Origin: CAZMYM01 sp964620325
Lineage (GTDB): Bacteria > Bipolaricaulota > Bipolaricaulia > UBA7950 > UBA9294
Reading direction: 5' to 3'
DNA: 60,440 nucleotides
Assembly (NCBI GenBank): GCA_964620325.1
Contig: CAZUIM010000015.1
Coordinates: 1-60,440 of the forward strand
This document shows positions 52,071-59,578 of the stretch, piece by piece. Both the position numbers and the translations under genes were made by a program. Under the pieces are notes generated by a model, which saw nothing but the letters and a program-made list of their open reading frames with translations, ran no database searches and was not told the origin of the DNA. How positions within the stretch are numbered: position 1 is the first letter of the stretch; each line of letters opens with the position of its first letter.

Positions 52071-52370
52071 CCGAGGCCCAGTCCATCTGCTTACGCCTCC
52101 AGAGCCGATTCAGAAATCGACGTCTACCCCCGAAGGGGAACGGAAGTGGGCTTAGGATTCAGCGAGGATTTCCTTCACCCGACCGACCTCACCCGTTTCC
52201 AGGCGAACCTTGATTCCATGCGGGTGGGTTGCGGACTTCGTCAACACATCCTGGATGATTCCTCTCGTCAGGACACCGCTTCGTTGATGCAGCTTCTGGA
52301 CGATCTGCACTTCCACCCCAGGCTGTATCTCGCTTCTCTTCGTCCCGCTCATCGCGATCCTCTCCGGAAT
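52071..52370. repeat. 300-bp direct repeat, copy 1 (contains ywbE copy 1)
   Basis: This segment is repeated at 52537-52836, 466 bp away, same orientation, differing at roughly one base in fifteen. It contains the ywbE gene, its ribosome site, and a 3' hairpin CCCCTTCGGGG (minus strand, 52127-52138) with a UUCG loop. A further stem CGATTTCTGAATCG lies 3' of it on the minus strand. Confidence 0.85.
52152..52352 (-). CDS. ywbE: YwbE family protein, copy 1
   Basis: The 66-residue protein is a YwbE (DUF2196) family member: SGTKRSEIQPGVEVQIVQKL, RSGVLTRGIIQDVLTKSATH, PHGIKVRLETGEVGRVKEIL. The family is small, widespread and of unknown biochemical function; the short barrel-like sequence suggests a nucleic acid or small-molecule binder. 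ATG at 52352 has GGAGAGG upstream. The stop is followed by a UUCG hairpin 14 bp on. A second copy stands 466 bp upstream. Confidence 0.85.
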   Translation of the reverse strand: MSGTKRSEIQPGVEVQIVQKLHQRSGVLTRGIIQDVLTKSATHPHGIKVRLETGEVGRVKEILAES

Positions 52371-52536
52371 AGCCGCCGCAGCATGTTCTCCATCGCGAAC
52401 ACGACGATAGTCGAACATCGACGTCCGGCCAAGGGAGTTCGTAGTAGGTGCCGGAACTCCGTGCTCGAAGACTGTCTACCCAATGACGCATGAGCCAGAA
52501 CTCGCTGACGTCAAAGAACAAGACGCGACCCCATCT

Positions 52537-52836
52537 CCGAGGCCCAGCCGATCTCCTTGCGCCTCCACAGCCGATTCAGAAATCGACGTCTACCCCCGAA
52601 GGGGAACGGAAGTGGGCTTAGGATTCAGCGAGGATTTCCTTCACCCGACCGACCTCACCCGTCTCGAGGCGGACCTTGATTCCATGCGGGTGGGTTGCGG
52701 GCTTCGTCAACACATCCTGGACGATTCCTCTCGTCAGGACACCGCTTCGTTGATGGTGCTTCTGGACGATTCGCACCTCCAGACCAGGGCGTATCTCGCT
52801 TCTCTTCGTCCCGCTCATCGCAATCCTCTCCGGAAG
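52537..52836. repeat. 300-bp direct repeat, copy 2 (contains ywbE copy 2)
   Basis: Second copy of the repeat at 52071-52370 with the same contents, including the UUCG hairpin at 52593-52604. The 170 bp between the copies shows no gene. Confidence 0.85.
52618..52818 (-). CDS. ywbE: YwbE family protein, copy 2
   Basis: This is a full-length 66-residue YwbE protein: SGTKRSEIRPGLEVRIVQKH, RSGVLTRGIVQDVLTKPATH, PHGIKVRLETGEVGRVKEIL. It differs from copy 1 at only a handful of residues (for example IRPGLEVRIV against IQPGVEVQIV), so both seem to be under protein-level constraint. ATG 52818 has GGAGAGG upstream. Confidence 0.85.
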   Translation of the reverse strand: MSGTKRSEIRPGLEVRIVQKHHQRSGVLTRGIVQDVLTKPATHPHGIKVRLETGEVGRVKEILAES

Positions 52837-53237
52837 CCCGTCGCTACCCGTCATCCATCACGAGCGGCTACCGTCCGAAGCCCACTCCGATCGAACCCTA
52901 CTCGATGCGCATCGAGCATCCAAGGGCGTCACAAGCCACGCTTGGCACCATCCCTTCGGGCTCTCCTGGACGGCAGAGAAGACGGGGGCGGCACTTCAGA
53001 GTCGAGCAGTCAGAGACCGCGGACCCCAGGAGCCACACCCACGTCGCAGGCAGTCTACCTCAACGGGAGTGCCCCGTCTCCGCACGAAATCCAATGGTAG
53101 ACCCTACCTGCTTGTAGAGCGGCAAATCGCGGAGTCAGGGGACACATACCCCATTTCGGGTGTCACTCGACCAACCAATCAGGTTTGTGACTCCCTGATT
53201 CCAAGCTCGTCGGCTGCATGCGCTAGCTGGGTCGCCG
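52837..53237. other. Gap without recognisable gene
   Basis: About 400 bp downstream of the DUF4145-like gene and upstream of ywbE copy 2. It contains AGGGGACACATACCCC near 53138, a palindrome-like motif of the kind often seen near mobile elements, and nothing else I can name. Confidence 0.4.
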
Positions 53238-54005
53238 TCAGAGCAGATCGGCGATCCTGAGAAACTCCTCGATGACCACACGGAAGCCCTGGCGAACACT
53301 CTCTATGTCCGACTCCTGAGCCGTGAAGTACCTTCCGTGCGCCGAGAGGTGGCCCAGGTCCCTCAGCTTGGGGAGGTACTTCTTGGTGTTGCGGGATAGC
53401 ATCCACTTGGGTTCTCCCAGGGCCTTGCCTACGAGGTCAGTCAGGTGTAGGTACTCCCCACTCCTATCCTTAATCGACTGGGCCATCTGCTGGCCTTCGA
53501 ACGCCTCGATGATCGCGATTTCGAGCAGCCGGCGCATCATGACCGCGCAGGCGTCGTACCGTGCATCCGAGAAGCACGCGTTGGCCTGTCTCCCGATGAC
53601 GACAAGGTACCCTCGGTTGGCCTGCTCCAGAAGACCAAGAGGGAAGATTGGGTCACCGGAGGTCAGCGATGCAGCCTGATCCCGCCAAGTGGTCCGCAAA
53701 GAGAACAACAGCTCCCGAGCGAGTTCCTTGCGTCTGTCCGGTTTGGTCTTCGGCCCGAATACCTCCTGTATGAGTTCAGCCACGGCTGCCACATCTCCAG
53801 GGGACTTCATGGTGAGATCCTTGAAGGCGTTCGTGGCATCTGCTCGAAACTGCGCCAGCTTCTCCGCGTAGAAGTTGTCGCCACTCAAGCTCTTCTTGCT
53901 CTTCTTGGCCTTCTTCGCTACGTCGAGGGCTTCCTGAACGAGCCCCTCCAGCAACTCGCGGCCCGACGCTCGAAGAGGCGCCGCCGTCTTCTCGCGAGCT
54001 GTCAT
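53238..54005 (-). CDS. HEPN/DUF4145-like protein of unknown function
   Basis: The 255-residue protein has a Lys-rich helical N-terminal half and a C-terminal half resembling DUF4145/HEPN-type domains: FSDARYDACAVMMRRLLEIAII, LTDLVGKALGEP, LSRNTKKYLPKLRDLGHLSAHGRYF. Helical domains of this kind are found in RNases, toxins and defence proteins, but the canonical HEPN RxxxxH motif is not evident; RDLGHLSAH is the closest stretch. Its ATG lies 3 bp after the stop of the upstream partner on this strand, so the two form an operon. Function is unknown. Confidence 0.75.
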   Translation of the reverse strand: MTAREKTAAPLRASGRELLEGLVQEALDVAKKAKKSKKSLSGDNFYAEKLAQFRADATNAFKDLTMKSPGDVAAVAELIQEVFGPKTKPDRRKELARELLFSLRTTWRDQAASLTSGDPIFPLGLLEQANRGYLVVIGRQANACFSDARYDACAVMMRRLLEIAIIEAFEGQQMAQSIKDRSGEYLHLTDLVGKALGEPKWMLSRNTKKYLPKLRDLGHLSAHGRYFTAQESDIESVRQGFRVVIEEFLRIADLL

Positions 54006-54008
54006 CGC

Positions 54009-54482
54009 CTACCACTCGGAGTAATCGTATGTCTGCTTCTTGCCGCCTGCCTTCGCTTTCGTCTTCTGTCTCCGCAGAATCCGCTCCTTGCAGAGCCCCT
54101 GGAGTGGGCCGCTAAGGCTGGTGACAGCGATGTGGTGACCACGGTTCTCCAGCTCGACCTTCACTTGGGCGAGTGTTTTGGGCTTCTTGAAGAAGCCGTC
54201 ATCGACAAGCTCGCGCACACACGCCTTCGGGCCTTTGCGTGCCTTCCTATTGGTCGTGGTCTTCCCTGTGTCCTTCTTCGACGTAGTTGCCTTCTGTTTG
54301 CTGGCCTCAGGCTTCTCCCCGACTGCGGCGGTTGCGGGCGGAGCAGCGGTCTCACTAGCCTCAGATAGCAGCGCATCCAGTATCTTCTCGAATGCCACCT
54401 TTCTGAGCTCTGCGTCCTTCACGTCCTTCACTGCACGTTCCGCCTGAGCCACCAACTCAGCGTACGCAGGTCTTCCACCCAT
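54009..54482 (-). CDS. Unknown protein with C-terminal winged-helix-like domain
   Basis: The start is ATG 54482 (MGGRPAYAELVAQAERAVKD), with GAGGAGG upstream. The 157-residue protein has an N-terminal helix pair, a Lys/Thr/Ala-rich linker (about 50-90) and a C-terminal domain ACVRELVDDGFFKKPKTLAQ, VKVELENRGHHIAVTSLSGP, LQGLCKERILRRQKTK, which reads as a winged helix ('fragments of L..RG..I....LS..L..L...ILRR'). It would bind DNA, or be an adaptor. It is followed within 3 bp by the DUF4145-like gene. The pair resembles two-gene accessory modules in mobile regions, but I know no named system. Confidence 0.72.
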   Translation of the reverse strand: MGGRPAYAELVAQAERAVKDVKDAELRKVAFEKILDALLSEASETAAPPATAAVGEKPEASKQKATTSKKDTGKTTTNRKARKGPKACVRELVDDGFFKKPKTLAQVKVELENRGHHIAVTSLSGPLQGLCKERILRRQKTKAKAGGKKQTYDYSEW

Positions 54483-54748
54483 TCGCACCTCCTCTGCGAG
54501 TAGTCAATCGCTGTAGCATTGTCCCGGACCCTGCTTTAGCAGCGACGTAACGCCCAGCATGAACCGCCTCGCGAAGCCCGTCCGCGGCTTTCACGATGGC
54601 GCGTTCGATCCTGTTGTTGGCGAATCTCAATCGTTGTCTTCCTTGGCTCTTGCCTGGACCAGTTCCAGAAGAGAGTCGTATGTGGATCGAGGGACACATA
54701 CCACAACTCGAACGAGAGATACAGTGTTCGTCCCCGATCTCCGCCCAT

Positions 54749-55159
54749 TCACTCCCGTTCGACTTTCAGCCACCACATCTTGCCCTGAACCTCAGACAAG
54801 TGGAGTTCCTTCCTAAGATCCGTGCGCAAGTCTGCCAGCAGATCATCCAGCGGGACACTGTCAGCCTCGGCCATTCCCTTGGTAACCGCTTGGACCTTTC
54901 CGATCTGTTCAGGAGTCCCAAACAGCTGGATGTCCGCAATCGCCAGCTGCAGTTGCTGTAGTTCATCAGCCAAGTCTGAAGAGCCTAGGCAACTCCCCAC
55001 TCTCGCAAGGCGGCGAAACGCTTCGATCAAGTACCGTACACGCTGCTGCTTCCTCTTGCTACTTCGGTCACGAGCGGCGGCAAGGCGGTGCGCGACGAGC
55101 CAACCTATGATGGCAATAAGCGCCGAAACGAGGAGCGGAATCAGCAGTTGGCAGTTCAT
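54749..55159 (-). CDS. Membrane-anchored protein of unknown function
   Basis: The 136-residue protein has one N-terminal transmembrane segment (LLIPLLVSALIAIIGWLVAH) followed by a basic linker (RLAAARDRSSKRKQQRVRYLIEAFRRL) and a cytoplasmic helical part (LADELQQLQLAIADIQLFGT, VPLDDLLADLRTDLRKEL). I recall similar single-pass proteins in accessory regions of many genomes, without assigned function. It lies 266 bp upstream of the winged-helix gene on the same strand; the gap 54483-54748 shows no convincing gene. Confidence 0.72.
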   Translation of the reverse strand: MNCQLLIPLLVSALIAIIGWLVAHRLAAARDRSSKRKQQRVRYLIEAFRRLARVGSCLGSSDLADELQQLQLAIADIQLFGTPEQIGKVQAVTKGMAEADSVPLDDLLADLRTDLRKELHLSEVQGKMWWLKVERE

Positions 55160-55627
55160 TCAGCTCCTTTCATGGCAATCCCTGACTCACATTCGTCGAG
55201 CCGAATTGCCTGCAAACCCTACGTCTCGCATCACGCGCGATACCCCTGACGTTTTCCCCATAGCCTTTTTGCATCTGGCACGCAGCCTCGATGCGAGCCA
55301 TCGTAGCTGTTCGCAGTGGCACGAATCAAGCCAACACACTCAACGAACGCCTGCTCAATGCAGTTTCTCGTTCCTGAATCGTTTCATGTACTGTGGAGCG
55401 TTCTCCGCAGCTCCCTCTGCACAGCTCGGCTTCTCCGCTTTCGACTATTGCCTCGAAGTCCCTTCTCCCTGTTTCCCGCCGAGCACGTTTCGCACGCTGC
55501 CCTTCCGGCGCGAAACTGCAAGGCGCTCCGCCCATCCGCTCTGCAAGACCGAAACAGCCAGCATGTTTCGCGCTGAGTTGTCTAGCGTGAAACTGCATGC
55601 CGTCTGGTGCTTTCTACCGGACGGCCC
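55160..55627. other. Gap without recognisable gene, with two GTTTCGC/GCGAAAC-type hairpins
   Basis: About 470 bp. Two similar inverted pairs are visible: GTTTCGC (55487-55493) with GCGAAAC (55510-55516), and GTTTCGC (55566-55572) with GCGTGAAAC (55586-55594), followed in both by TGCA. No coding frame resembles a family. Confidence 0.45.
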
Positions 55628-55655
55628 TTGACAGACGGAAGAACCTCTGTATACT
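55628..55655 (+). promoter_or_regulatory. Sigma-70 promoter of the TetR-transporter operon
   Basis: A consensus TTGACA (55628-55633) and TATACT (55650-55655) are separated by 16 bp, with transcription starting near 55662, about 33 bp before the TetR gene. It is one of the best promoter matches in the window. Confidence 0.75.
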
Positions 55656-55684
55656 CTGTGACCACATGCGTAGAAAGTTCACAG
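55656..55684 (+). promoter_or_regulatory. Possible TetR operator
   Basis: CTGTGA (55656-55661) and TCACAG (55679-55684) are inverted half-sites 17 bp apart that straddle the expected transcription start just after the -10 element. A TetR dimer bound here would block the promoter; autorepression is the usual arrangement for this family. Confidence 0.4.
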
Positions 55685-55694
55685 GGACATAGCC

Positions 55695-56318
55695 ATGCCA
55701 AGAGCGTTCACAGAGATCGAGAAAGAGACGATTCGCGGGAAGCTGATGGCGGCGGGGCGGGCCTGTTTTCTTCGCTACGGACTGAAGAAGACGACGATCG
55801 AGGATTTGACCGGCCCGGCGGGGATCGCCAAGGCGTCGTTCTACCTGTTCTTCGACAGCAAGGAGCAGCTGTTCGTCGAGATCTTCATGGAGGAGATGCC
55901 GGCGATGATGGAGCGGCTCCTCGATGCGTCGTTTCGCACAACCTCGGATACGCGGGAGGCGCTGATCCGCCTGATGCAGGCGATCGTGCGCGAGATCGAG
56001 ACGAACGAGATGAGCCGAATGATGCTCGACGATCCGACCGAACTGGAGAAGCTCGCGGCCGGCCTCGACTACCCGGCGATCCTCGAGCAGTCAGCCACGA
56101 TGTTCGCTCCGTTGCTCGAGGCGTTCGCCGAGGCGCAGGCGCGCGGCGAGATCGTCGCCGGCGATCCACTCGAACTCACCTACTCGCTCGGGCTGATCAA
56201 GCTCCTCCCGGTGAACCGCGATCGCATTCCGCCGCAGCTGTACGACCACCTGTTCCAGTTGGCTCCGCAAATCATTGCGGATGGTCTTACCTGTCCGGCT
56301 CGAAGGAGGGACGCATGA
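55695..56318 (+). CDS. TetR family transcriptional regulator
   Basis: The 207-residue protein has the TetR helix-turn-helix in residues 12-58: KLMAAGRACFLRYGLKKTTI, EDLTGPAGIAKASFYLFFDS, KEQLFVEIFMEEM. The C-terminal ligand domain is all-helical and specific. It heads an operon with an ABC efflux-type machine and overlaps the next gene by four bases (ATGA), so it probably represses the transporter and is released by the transported compound. The ligand is not predictable. Confidence 0.93.
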   Translation: MPRAFTEIEKETIRGKLMAAGRACFLRYGLKKTTIEDLTGPAGIAKASFYLFFDSKEQLFVEIFMEEMPAMMERLLDASFRTTSDTREALIRLMQAIVREIETNEMSRMMLDDPTELEKLAAGLDYPAILEQSATMFAPLLEAFAEAQARGEIVAGDPLELTYSLGLIKLLPVNRDRIPPQLYDHLFQLAPQIIADGLTCPARRRDA

Positions 56319-57538
56319 GTCTTCTGGCAGGCCGGATCGCGTGGAGGAACCTGTGGCGGCACACGCAGCGGACGGTCCTGATGATCGCGATCGTCGCGTT
56401 CGGAAGCTGGATGATCCTCGTCGTCTGGGGGATCGTCGACGGGTTCCTGACCTCGATGACGAGTTCCCAGATCGACTTCGACCAGGGGGACTTCCAGCTC
56501 CGCGCCGTGGGATACGCCGACGATCCGGTGCCTTCGAACGGGCTGACGCCTGCACTGGTCGCGCAGGCGGAGGCGGCGATCGCGAATCTCCGCATCGACG
56601 GCGCCTCATCGCGGCTCGAGGTGTACGGCATGGTCCGCAGCGCCTACGGAACCGACGGCGCCGTCCTCCGCGGGATCGACCCGCTCAAGGAGCGACTCGT
56701 CACGCAGGTCGCCGACATGGTCGTCGAGGGGCGCCTGATCGAGGGTCCGGGCGAGGTCCTCTTGTCGGCCGAACTGGCCGAGAGCTTGGACGTCCGGCTC
56801 GGAGAGCGGGTCGTCGTGCTCGCCCAGGGCGCGTCGGGCACGAACTCGAAGGCGTTCACCGCGGTCGGCTTCTTCTCGCCTCCCCTCGGGCAACTCGACA
56901 ACACCCTGTTCGCCTCGATCAAGGACGCGCGGGCGCTGTCGGAGTGGGACGGGCTGACGGCGATCGCCGTCAGCCTGCCGCGCGGGGCGTCCACCGGCCG
57001 CGCGGTGAACGAGGTCGCGTCACGTCTCCCGGAGGGCTCCGGCATCGAGGTCGCCGACTACTACGCACTCAACCCGCTGGCCAGGCTGATGATCGGCGGC
57101 AGCGTCATCAAGATGATCCCGTTCGTGGTGATGATCAGCCTGCTCGCCGGCTTCGGCGTCGCCAACACCGCGTTCTACTCGGTGCTCGAGCGGACGCGCG
57201 AGTTCGGCGTCATGACCGCCGTCGGGATGAGCCGCCGGCTCCTGGCGCAGGTCGTGCTGCTGGAGTCGGTCTTCGTGTCGGCGATCGGCTTCCTCGTTGG
57301 GGGCGGCGTCGGCTACGGACTGCTGATCTACCTGGAGCGGTTCGGGATCCGGTTCGGCAGACTTGTGCCCGGCATGACCGACTCCCTCGGCATTCCGACG
57401 GTCGTCTACGCCTCGACGTCCGGCTGGTACTGGGTCGCGGCGTTTTCGGTCGTCGTGTTCACCGCGCTGGTGGCGGCGTGGTACCCGGCGCGACGGGCGA
57501 ACCGACTGGAGCCGGTCACCGCCATTCGGGAGGGGTAA
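56315..57538 (+). CDS. FtsX/LolC-type ABC transporter permease 1
   Basis: This 407-residue permease has one N-terminal helix (TVLMIAIVAFGSWMILVVWG), a large extracytoplasmic domain of the MacB/LolC type (about 45-270), and three C-terminal helices (MIPFVVMISLLAGFGVANTA; LLESVFVSAIGFLVGGGVGY; YWVAAFSVVVFTALVAAWYP), ending in ARRANRLEPVTAIREG, the standard coupling tail of this family. Such permeases power lipoprotein release or efflux mechanically, without moving substrate through a channel. The ATG at 56315 follows GAAGGAGGG and overlaps the TetR stop. Confidence 0.92.
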   Translation: MSLLAGRIAWRNLWRHTQRTVLMIAIVAFGSWMILVVWGIVDGFLTSMTSSQIDFDQGDFQLRAVGYADDPVPSNGLTPALVAQAEAAIANLRIDGASSRLEVYGMVRSAYGTDGAVLRGIDPLKERLVTQVADMVVEGRLIEGPGEVLLSAELAESLDVRLGERVVVLAQGASGTNSKAFTAVGFFSPPLGQLDNTLFASIKDARALSEWDGLTAIAVSLPRGASTGRAVNEVASRLPEGSGIEVADYYALNPLARLMIGGSVIKMIPFVVMISLLAGFGVANTAFYSVLERTREFGVMTAVGMSRRLLAQVVLLESVFVSAIGFLVGGGVGYGLLIYLERFGIRFGRLVPGMTDSLGIPTVVYASTSGWYWVAAFSVVVFTALVAAWYPARRANRLEPVTAIREG

Positions 57539-57542
57539 GACG

Positions 57543-58346
57543 ATGAGGAAAGAGAGGAACCGCATGAACCGATCGACGATCTGCCTGGTGCTCGTTCTCC
57601 TGGTGCTTGGGGCATCCCTTGCCGCGGCGCAGGAGCAGCCCGCCGATCCGGCGGCGCTCGACGCGGAGGCGATCCTCGTTCGCGTCAATGCCGCCTGGCA
57701 GGGGGAGAGCTTCCACGGGACCGCCCACCTCGAGATCACGCTCGCCGGTTCGACCACGTACCACACCCTGGAGATCTGGACGCTCGGCGAGGAGCTGGCG
57801 CTGATCCGCGTGCTGGAGCCGGAGGAGGACCTCAACACCGGCTACCTCCAGCTCGCCGACGAGTTGTGGTACTACGCGCCGGGGATCGGGGCAATCGAGC
57901 TGCCGGCGATCGCGCTGGCCGACGCGGTGTTCGGCGCCGGGCCGTCGCTTGAGGACCTGTCGCACGGCACGCTGTCCGACGACTACGACGCGGCGGTCGA
58001 GGTGCTCCCCGACGATCCCGAAGACGGGAGCGACGCCCACTGGCTCCTGACCCTCGTCCCGCACCCCGACGCCTCGGTCGTGTACGGGAAGCTCGAGATC
58101 TGGGTAACCGCCGGCTTCTCGATGGAACGGCTGGTGTACTACGACCAGCGCGGCGACGTGCTGCAGTCCGCGACGTTCTCCGACTCGATCGAGCTCGGCG
58201 AGCGGACGTTCCCGACGACGATCGTCATCGAAGACGCGTTCGGCGACCGGACGGTCCAGCGGATCGAGGACCCGGCCTTCGACCTCGAGATCGACGCGTC
58301 GTTCTTCTCGATCGAGACGTTCGAGAGCTGGGGTGAGACCGAATGA
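57543..58346 (+). CDS. LolA-like outer membrane lipoprotein-sorting protein
   Basis: The 267-residue exported protein (signal peptide STICLVLVLLVLGASLAAA) has the half-open beta barrel of LolA/LolB/YraP-type carriers: ILVRVNAAWQGESFHGTAHL, TTYHTLEIWTLGEELALIRV, LEPEEDLNTGYLQLADELWY, YDQRGDVLQSATFSDSIELG, FPTTIVIEDAFGDRTVQRI. Members take a lipid-like or lipoprotein cargo from a LolCDE-like transporter. ATG 57543 is 4 bp after permease 1; ATG 57564 with GAGAGG upstream is a possible shorter start that fits the signal peptide better. It overlaps permease 2 by four bases. Confidence 0.85.
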   Translation: MRKERNRMNRSTICLVLVLLVLGASLAAAQEQPADPAALDAEAILVRVNAAWQGESFHGTAHLEITLAGSTTYHTLEIWTLGEELALIRVLEPEEDLNTGYLQLADELWYYAPGIGAIELPAIALADAVFGAGPSLEDLSHGTLSDDYDAAVEVLPDDPEDGSDAHWLLTLVPHPDASVVYGKLEIWVTAGFSMERLVYYDQRGDVLQSATFSDSIELGERTFPTTIVIEDAFGDRTVQRIEDPAFDLEIDASFFSIETFESWGETE

Positions 58347-59578
58347 AGGCAGCGCTCCGGCACCTGAAGCGGAACCGCGGCCGCACCGTTCTCACCCTGC
58401 TCGCGGTGCTGATCCCGGTCTACTTCATCATCTTCATGTTCGGCTTCGCGTCGGCGAACCTGTCGGACATGTTCGAGACCGCCACTCGACTCGACACCGG
58501 GCACTTCCAGATCCGCCACGAGGAGGTCCGAGGCCTCGGGTCGGCGATCCCGCTGATCCAGGGCCCGGACGCGGCCCTCGCCGTCGTCGACGCTGCCGAA
58601 GGGATCGAGTGGCGAACCGTGCGGCTCGATCTCCCCGCCCTTGCCTCTGTCGACGACCGCTCCCAGACCGTGTACGTCCAGGGCGTGATCCCTGAGGAGA
58701 TCGCCCCGATCAGCGCGATCGGCGACCTGGTCGTCGACGGAACGTACCTGACAAGCGGCGAGGACGGCGTCGTGATCGGGGAGGAGCTGGCCGACCTGCT
58801 GAAGCTCGGCGTCGGGGACGAGTTCGTCCTCCTCGGCGCACATCCCGAGGCAGGAATCGGCGTGCTGAAGGTCCCGGTCGTCGGCATCTACAACGCCCCG
58901 GCCGCGGAGCTCGGCCGTACGGTCGTCCACGCCACGCTGGACACCGCACGCCGACTGGCGCGGACTCCCGGCGCCGCGACGGCGATCGTCGGCCGGGTCG
59001 AGGGCGTGACCGGCCCGTGGAACGCGGACCGGATCGAGACCGTCACCTCGCGGTTCGCAGACGACCTCCCGGCCAGCCTGGAGGTCCTCGGCTGGGAGGA
59101 GCTGGCGCCTCAGGTCGCCGCCTACATGCGCGTCATGGTGCCGATGCTCTGGATCTTCGCCGGCGTCTTCTTCGCCCTCGGCGCGCTGGTCGTGGTGAAC
59201 ACGTTGTATCTCTCGGTGATGGAGCGAACGCGCGAGCTCGGGCTGGTGATCTCGCTCGGGGCGACGCGGTGGCGGGTGATGCGGATGATCCTCGTCGAGG
59301 CGGCACTGATCGCGGTCGTCGGCGCGGTCTACGGCGCGGTCGCCGGCGTCGGCGTTATTTGGATCATCGAAGCGTTCGGCGGAATCCCGATCTGGGGCTC
59401 GGCCGTCCAGTTCATGAAGGCGGTCGGAATGACCCCGGTGCTGCACCTGCGGGCGTCGGCGTCCCAGGTGCTCCTGGCCGCGGCCGCGATGGCCGGCGTC
59501 GCGATCGTGGCGGCGTGGTTCCCGGCGTATCGAGCGTCGAAGCTCGAACCGATGGAGGCGATGCGCTATGTCGAGTGA
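58343..59578 (+). CDS. FtsX/LolE-type ABC transporter permease 2
   Basis: The 411-residue permease mirrors permease 1: one N-terminal helix (TVLTLLAVLIPVYFIIFMFG), a long extracytoplasmic domain, then three C-terminal helices (VMVPMLWIFAGVFFALGALV; EAALIAVVGAVYGAVAGVGV; LLAAAAMAGVAIVAAWFPAY) and the tail RASKLEPMEAMRYVE. TRELGLVISLGATRWRVMRM is the conserved cytoplasmic loop that touches the ATPase. The pair is therefore heterodimeric, like LolC/LolE. The start overlaps the LolA-like stop (ATGA) and the end overlaps the ATPase start by 11 bp. Confidence 0.92.
   Translation: MKAALRHLKRNRGRTVLTLLAVLIPVYFIIFMFGFASANLSDMFETATRLDTGHFQIRHEEVRGLGSAIPLIQGPDAALAVVDAAEGIEWRTVRLDLPALASVDDRSQTVYVQGVIPEEIAPISAIGDLVVDGTYLTSGEDGVVIGEELADLLKLGVGDEFVLLGAHPEAGIGVLKVPVVGIYNAPAAELGRTVVHATLDTARRLARTPGAATAIVGRVEGVTGPWNADRIETVTSRFADDLPASLEVLGWEELAPQVAAYMRVMVPMLWIFAGVFFALGALVVVNTLYLSVMERTRELGLVISLGATRWRVMRMILVEAALIAVVGAVYGAVAGVGVIWIIEAFGGIPIWGSAVQFMKAVGMTPVLHLRASASQVLLAAAAMAGVAIVAAWFPAYRASKLEPMEAMRYVE

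Noticed and set aside
54457..54699. 80-codon minus-strand frame upstream of the winged-helix-like gene
   Set aside because: It overlaps the supported start at 54482, lacks a ribosome site and shows no recognisable domain. It could be a small gene but I cannot support it.
55326..55598. 90-codon minus-strand frame in the gap before the TetR gene
   Set aside because: No ribosome site, odd composition rich in Arg, Glu and Ser, no family resemblance; the interval is better described by its inverted repeats.
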